From: an uncultured Eubacteriales bacterium
Lineage (GTDB): Bacteria > Bacillota > Clostridia > Lachnospirales > Anaerotignaceae
Length of the DNA stretch: 7,190 nucleotides
Direction of reading: 5' to 3'
Assembly (NCBI GenBank): GCA_902406135.1
Contig: CABPCX010000092.1
Location: forward strand, 1 to 7,190
Each line of letters starts with the position of its first letter. The stretch's first letter is position 1. Of the stretch, positions 6,251-7,190 are shown in pieces. The notes beneath the pieces are model-generated. The model was not told where the DNA came from and did not search any database. It was given only the letters and a program-made list of their open reading frames with translations. A program made the translations under genes and the position numbers.

Positions 6251-6257
6251 AGATTAA
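6215..6257 (+). other. rlmB: Out-of-frame remnant encoding the conserved RlmB C-terminus
   Basis: Skipping the base at 6215 lets codons from 6216 read LMYEVVRQRNYKD and stop at TAA 6255-6257. This is the expected end of RlmB-family proteins (E. coli ends in FEAVRQR plus a few residues). Family alignment suggests one further residue, often V or I, between A237 and L, so loss of two bases from a single codon explains the junction at least as well as gain of one base. The stop of this frame abuts the ribosome binding site of the next gene, as is usual in this cluster. Confidence 0.85.
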
Positions 6258-6269
6258 GGGGTGTATATA

Positions 6270-6791
6270 ATGCCGCTTAAAACCTTTCTTATAGTAGACG
6301 GATACAATATAATACACGCCTGGCCTGAGCTGGAGGACCTTACTTCTGTCAGCCTTGAGACAGCCAGAGTAAAACTTATGGACATACTATGCAATTATCA
6401 GGGAGTCAGCGGTGAAACGGTTATACTTGTGTTTGACGGTTATTTGGTAAAGGGCAGTATCGGCTCTGTACAGGAGTACAATAATATTTTTGTTGTATAT
6501 ACCAAAGAAGCCGAAACTGCAGACCATTACATAGAAAAAACAGTGACCAATATTCCTAAGGAATACAGGGTTAAGGTTGCTACCAATGACGGTCTTGAGC
6601 AGACCATAATAATGGGCAAGGGCGCCACAAGAATAACAGCCAGGGAGCTTAAACAGATAATTGAACAGGAAGAAAAGCTTATCAGGCAGAACTATACCGA
6701 AAAACGTCCTGCGAAAAACAATATGCTTATGGACAATGTTGACGAAGAAACATTGCAGTGGCTTGAGATGATGCGCAGGAAAAAGGAGTGA
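6270..6791 (+). CDS. rae1: NYN/PIN-domain endonuclease of the Rae1 (YacP) family
   Basis: A 173-residue protein, close to Bacillus Rae1/YacP (about 170), which enters the ribosomal A site and cuts certain mRNAs in a translation-dependent way. The PIN-like core has the acidic residues expected for metal binding: D10 in IVDGYNII (8-15), D56 in VFDGY, ETAD (82-85) and ATNDG (104-108). TARELKQII (123-131) leads into a charged helix. The C-terminus EETLQWLEMMRRKKE resembles the conserved end of this family. The ATG at 6270 is preferred over the in-frame GTG at 6261, because AAGGGG (6256-6261) sits 8 nt before it and would overlap the GTG. It follows rlmB closely and precedes sigH, the same order as in Bacillus. 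Confidence 0.93.
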   Translation: MPLKTFLIVDGYNIIHAWPELEDLTSVSLETARVKLMDILCNYQGVSGETVILVFDGYLVKGSIGSVQEYNNIFVVYTKEAETADHYIEKTVTNIPKEYRVKVATNDGLEQTIIMGKGATRITARELKQIIEQEEKLIRQNYTEKRPAKNNMLMDNVDEETLQWLEMMRRKKE

Positions 6792-6797
6792 CCTTTT

Positions 6798-7190
6798 TTG
6801 GAGGAAGAAAAGGGTATAAAACAAAAGACTGTCCTTTATATAAACAGGGACGGAGCTTTAAAAAATATGGAAGATGAAGATATTATATCCCTTGTTAAAC
6901 AGGGAGATATATCGGCTATGGATTTCATTCTTGATAAATATAAACCGCTTGTGAAGTCAAAATCCAGGGCATATTTCCTTATAGGAGCCGATAATGAGGA
7001 CATAATACAGGAGGGAATGATAGGCCTTTATAAGGCTGTCAGAGACTTTAATCCCGATAAACACGCTTCCTTTAAGGCTTTTGCGGAGCTTTGCGTAAAC
7101 AGACAGATAATAACGGCTGTAAAGGCTGCCACAAGGCAGAAACACCAGCCTCTCAATAACTATGTTTCCCTTAATAAGCCCGCATTCAGT
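6798..7190 (+). CDS. sigH: RNA polymerase sigma factor SigH, N-terminal part (cut by window end)
   Basis: The first 131 codons of a sigma-70-type factor, about 60% of the usual 210-220 residues. Region 2 matches Bacillus SigH very closely: YFLIGADNEDIIQEGMIGLY (59-78), SFKAFAELCVNRQIITAVKA (91-110) and ATRQKHQPLNNYVSLNKP (111-128). SigH directs transition-state and early sporulation genes in Bacillus; its role in this organism is inferred. The likely start is TTG at 6798, 9 nt after AAGGAG (6783-6788), which overlaps the rae1 stop codon. The first ATG, at 6867, lies just before the conserved EDEDIISLVKQGD segment, but its only nearby site (GGAG, 6852-6855) is 11 nt away. The TTG start gives a 23-residue extension before that ATG, not much longer than the 17-residue Bacillus N-terminus. 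Regions 3 and 4 lie beyond the window. Confidence 0.92.
   Translation, partial: MEEEKGIKQKTVLYINRDGALKNMEDEDIISLVKQGDISAMDFILDKYKPLVKSKSRAYFLIGADNEDIIQEGMIGLYKAVRDFNPDKHASFKAFAELCVNRQIITAVKAATRQKHQPLNNYVSLNKPAFS

Noticed and set aside
6203..6257. Programmed frameshifting as an explanation for the rlmB C-terminus
   Set aside because: The junction reads GCT CCT TAT with no slippery heptamer, no stop or rare-codon pause, and no internal Shine-Dalgarno or strong downstream hairpin that I can see. RlmB is not known to need recoding. A mutation or sequence error is simpler.
6744..6791. Similarity of EETLQWLE at the Rae1 C-terminus to EETLKWLE in the lipoprotein
   Set aside because: The match is eight residues in a helical, acidic context, and each segment resembles its own family, so chance is the better explanation.

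Overview
The window looks like chromosomal DNA of a low-to-moderate-GC Firmicute of the class Clostridia, probably Lachnospiraceae-like. Three things point there: purine-rich AGGAG-type ribosome binding sites before almost every gene, the Firmicute order ispF-cysS-mrnC-rlmB-rae1-sigH, and a lipoprotein of a type I associate with gut Lachnospiraceae. All genes are on the + strand. I see no IS element, tRNA, rRNA, CRISPR array or phage gene.

Left part (1-1990). The last codons of an unidentified gene end at 82 and are followed by a strong hairpin that is probably its terminator. A class I SAM-dependent methyltransferase of unknown substrate follows (240-971). Its 5' leader is unusual: an 11-codon ORF with its own ribosome binding site ends one base before a 12-bp hairpin, and the 3' arm of that hairpin contains part of the methyltransferase Shine-Dalgarno sequence. 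Next is a secreted lipoprotein of unknown function (1036-1929).

Middle part (1962-3135). A good SigA-type promoter (TTGAAA, 17 bp, TATACT) drives a two-gene unit. The first gene is a short DtxR/MntR-family metal-responsive regulator. The second, overlapping it by 4 nt, is a YjjG-like HAD nucleotidase. An imperfect palindrome lies over the -10 and the predicted transcription start and may be an operator. An intrinsic terminator whose stem starts within the HAD stop codon closes the unit.

Right part (3162-7190). This is a tightly packed housekeeping cluster with gaps of 2-55 nt: ispF (isoprenoid precursor synthesis), cysS (cysteinyl-tRNA synthetase), mrnC (Mini-RNase III, 23S rRNA maturation), rlmB (23S rRNA 2'-O-methyltransferase), rae1/yacP (ribosome-associated mRNA endonuclease) and the start of sigH (sigma factor, cut by the window end). 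In Bacillus subtilis the equivalent block also has gltX and cysE between ispF and cysS; here they are absent. The shared themes are tRNA charging, 23S rRNA processing and modification, and translation-linked mRNA decay.

The most striking anomaly is in rlmB. The conserved C-terminal end of the protein (LMYEVVRQR...) is intact in the +1 frame but out of frame with the rest of the gene, so the encoded protein ends in an unrelated 11-residue tail. This is either a real recent frameshift or a base-level sequence error. The candidate attenuator before the methyltransferase is the best candidate for undescribed regulation. I did not find a convincing new multi-gene system.
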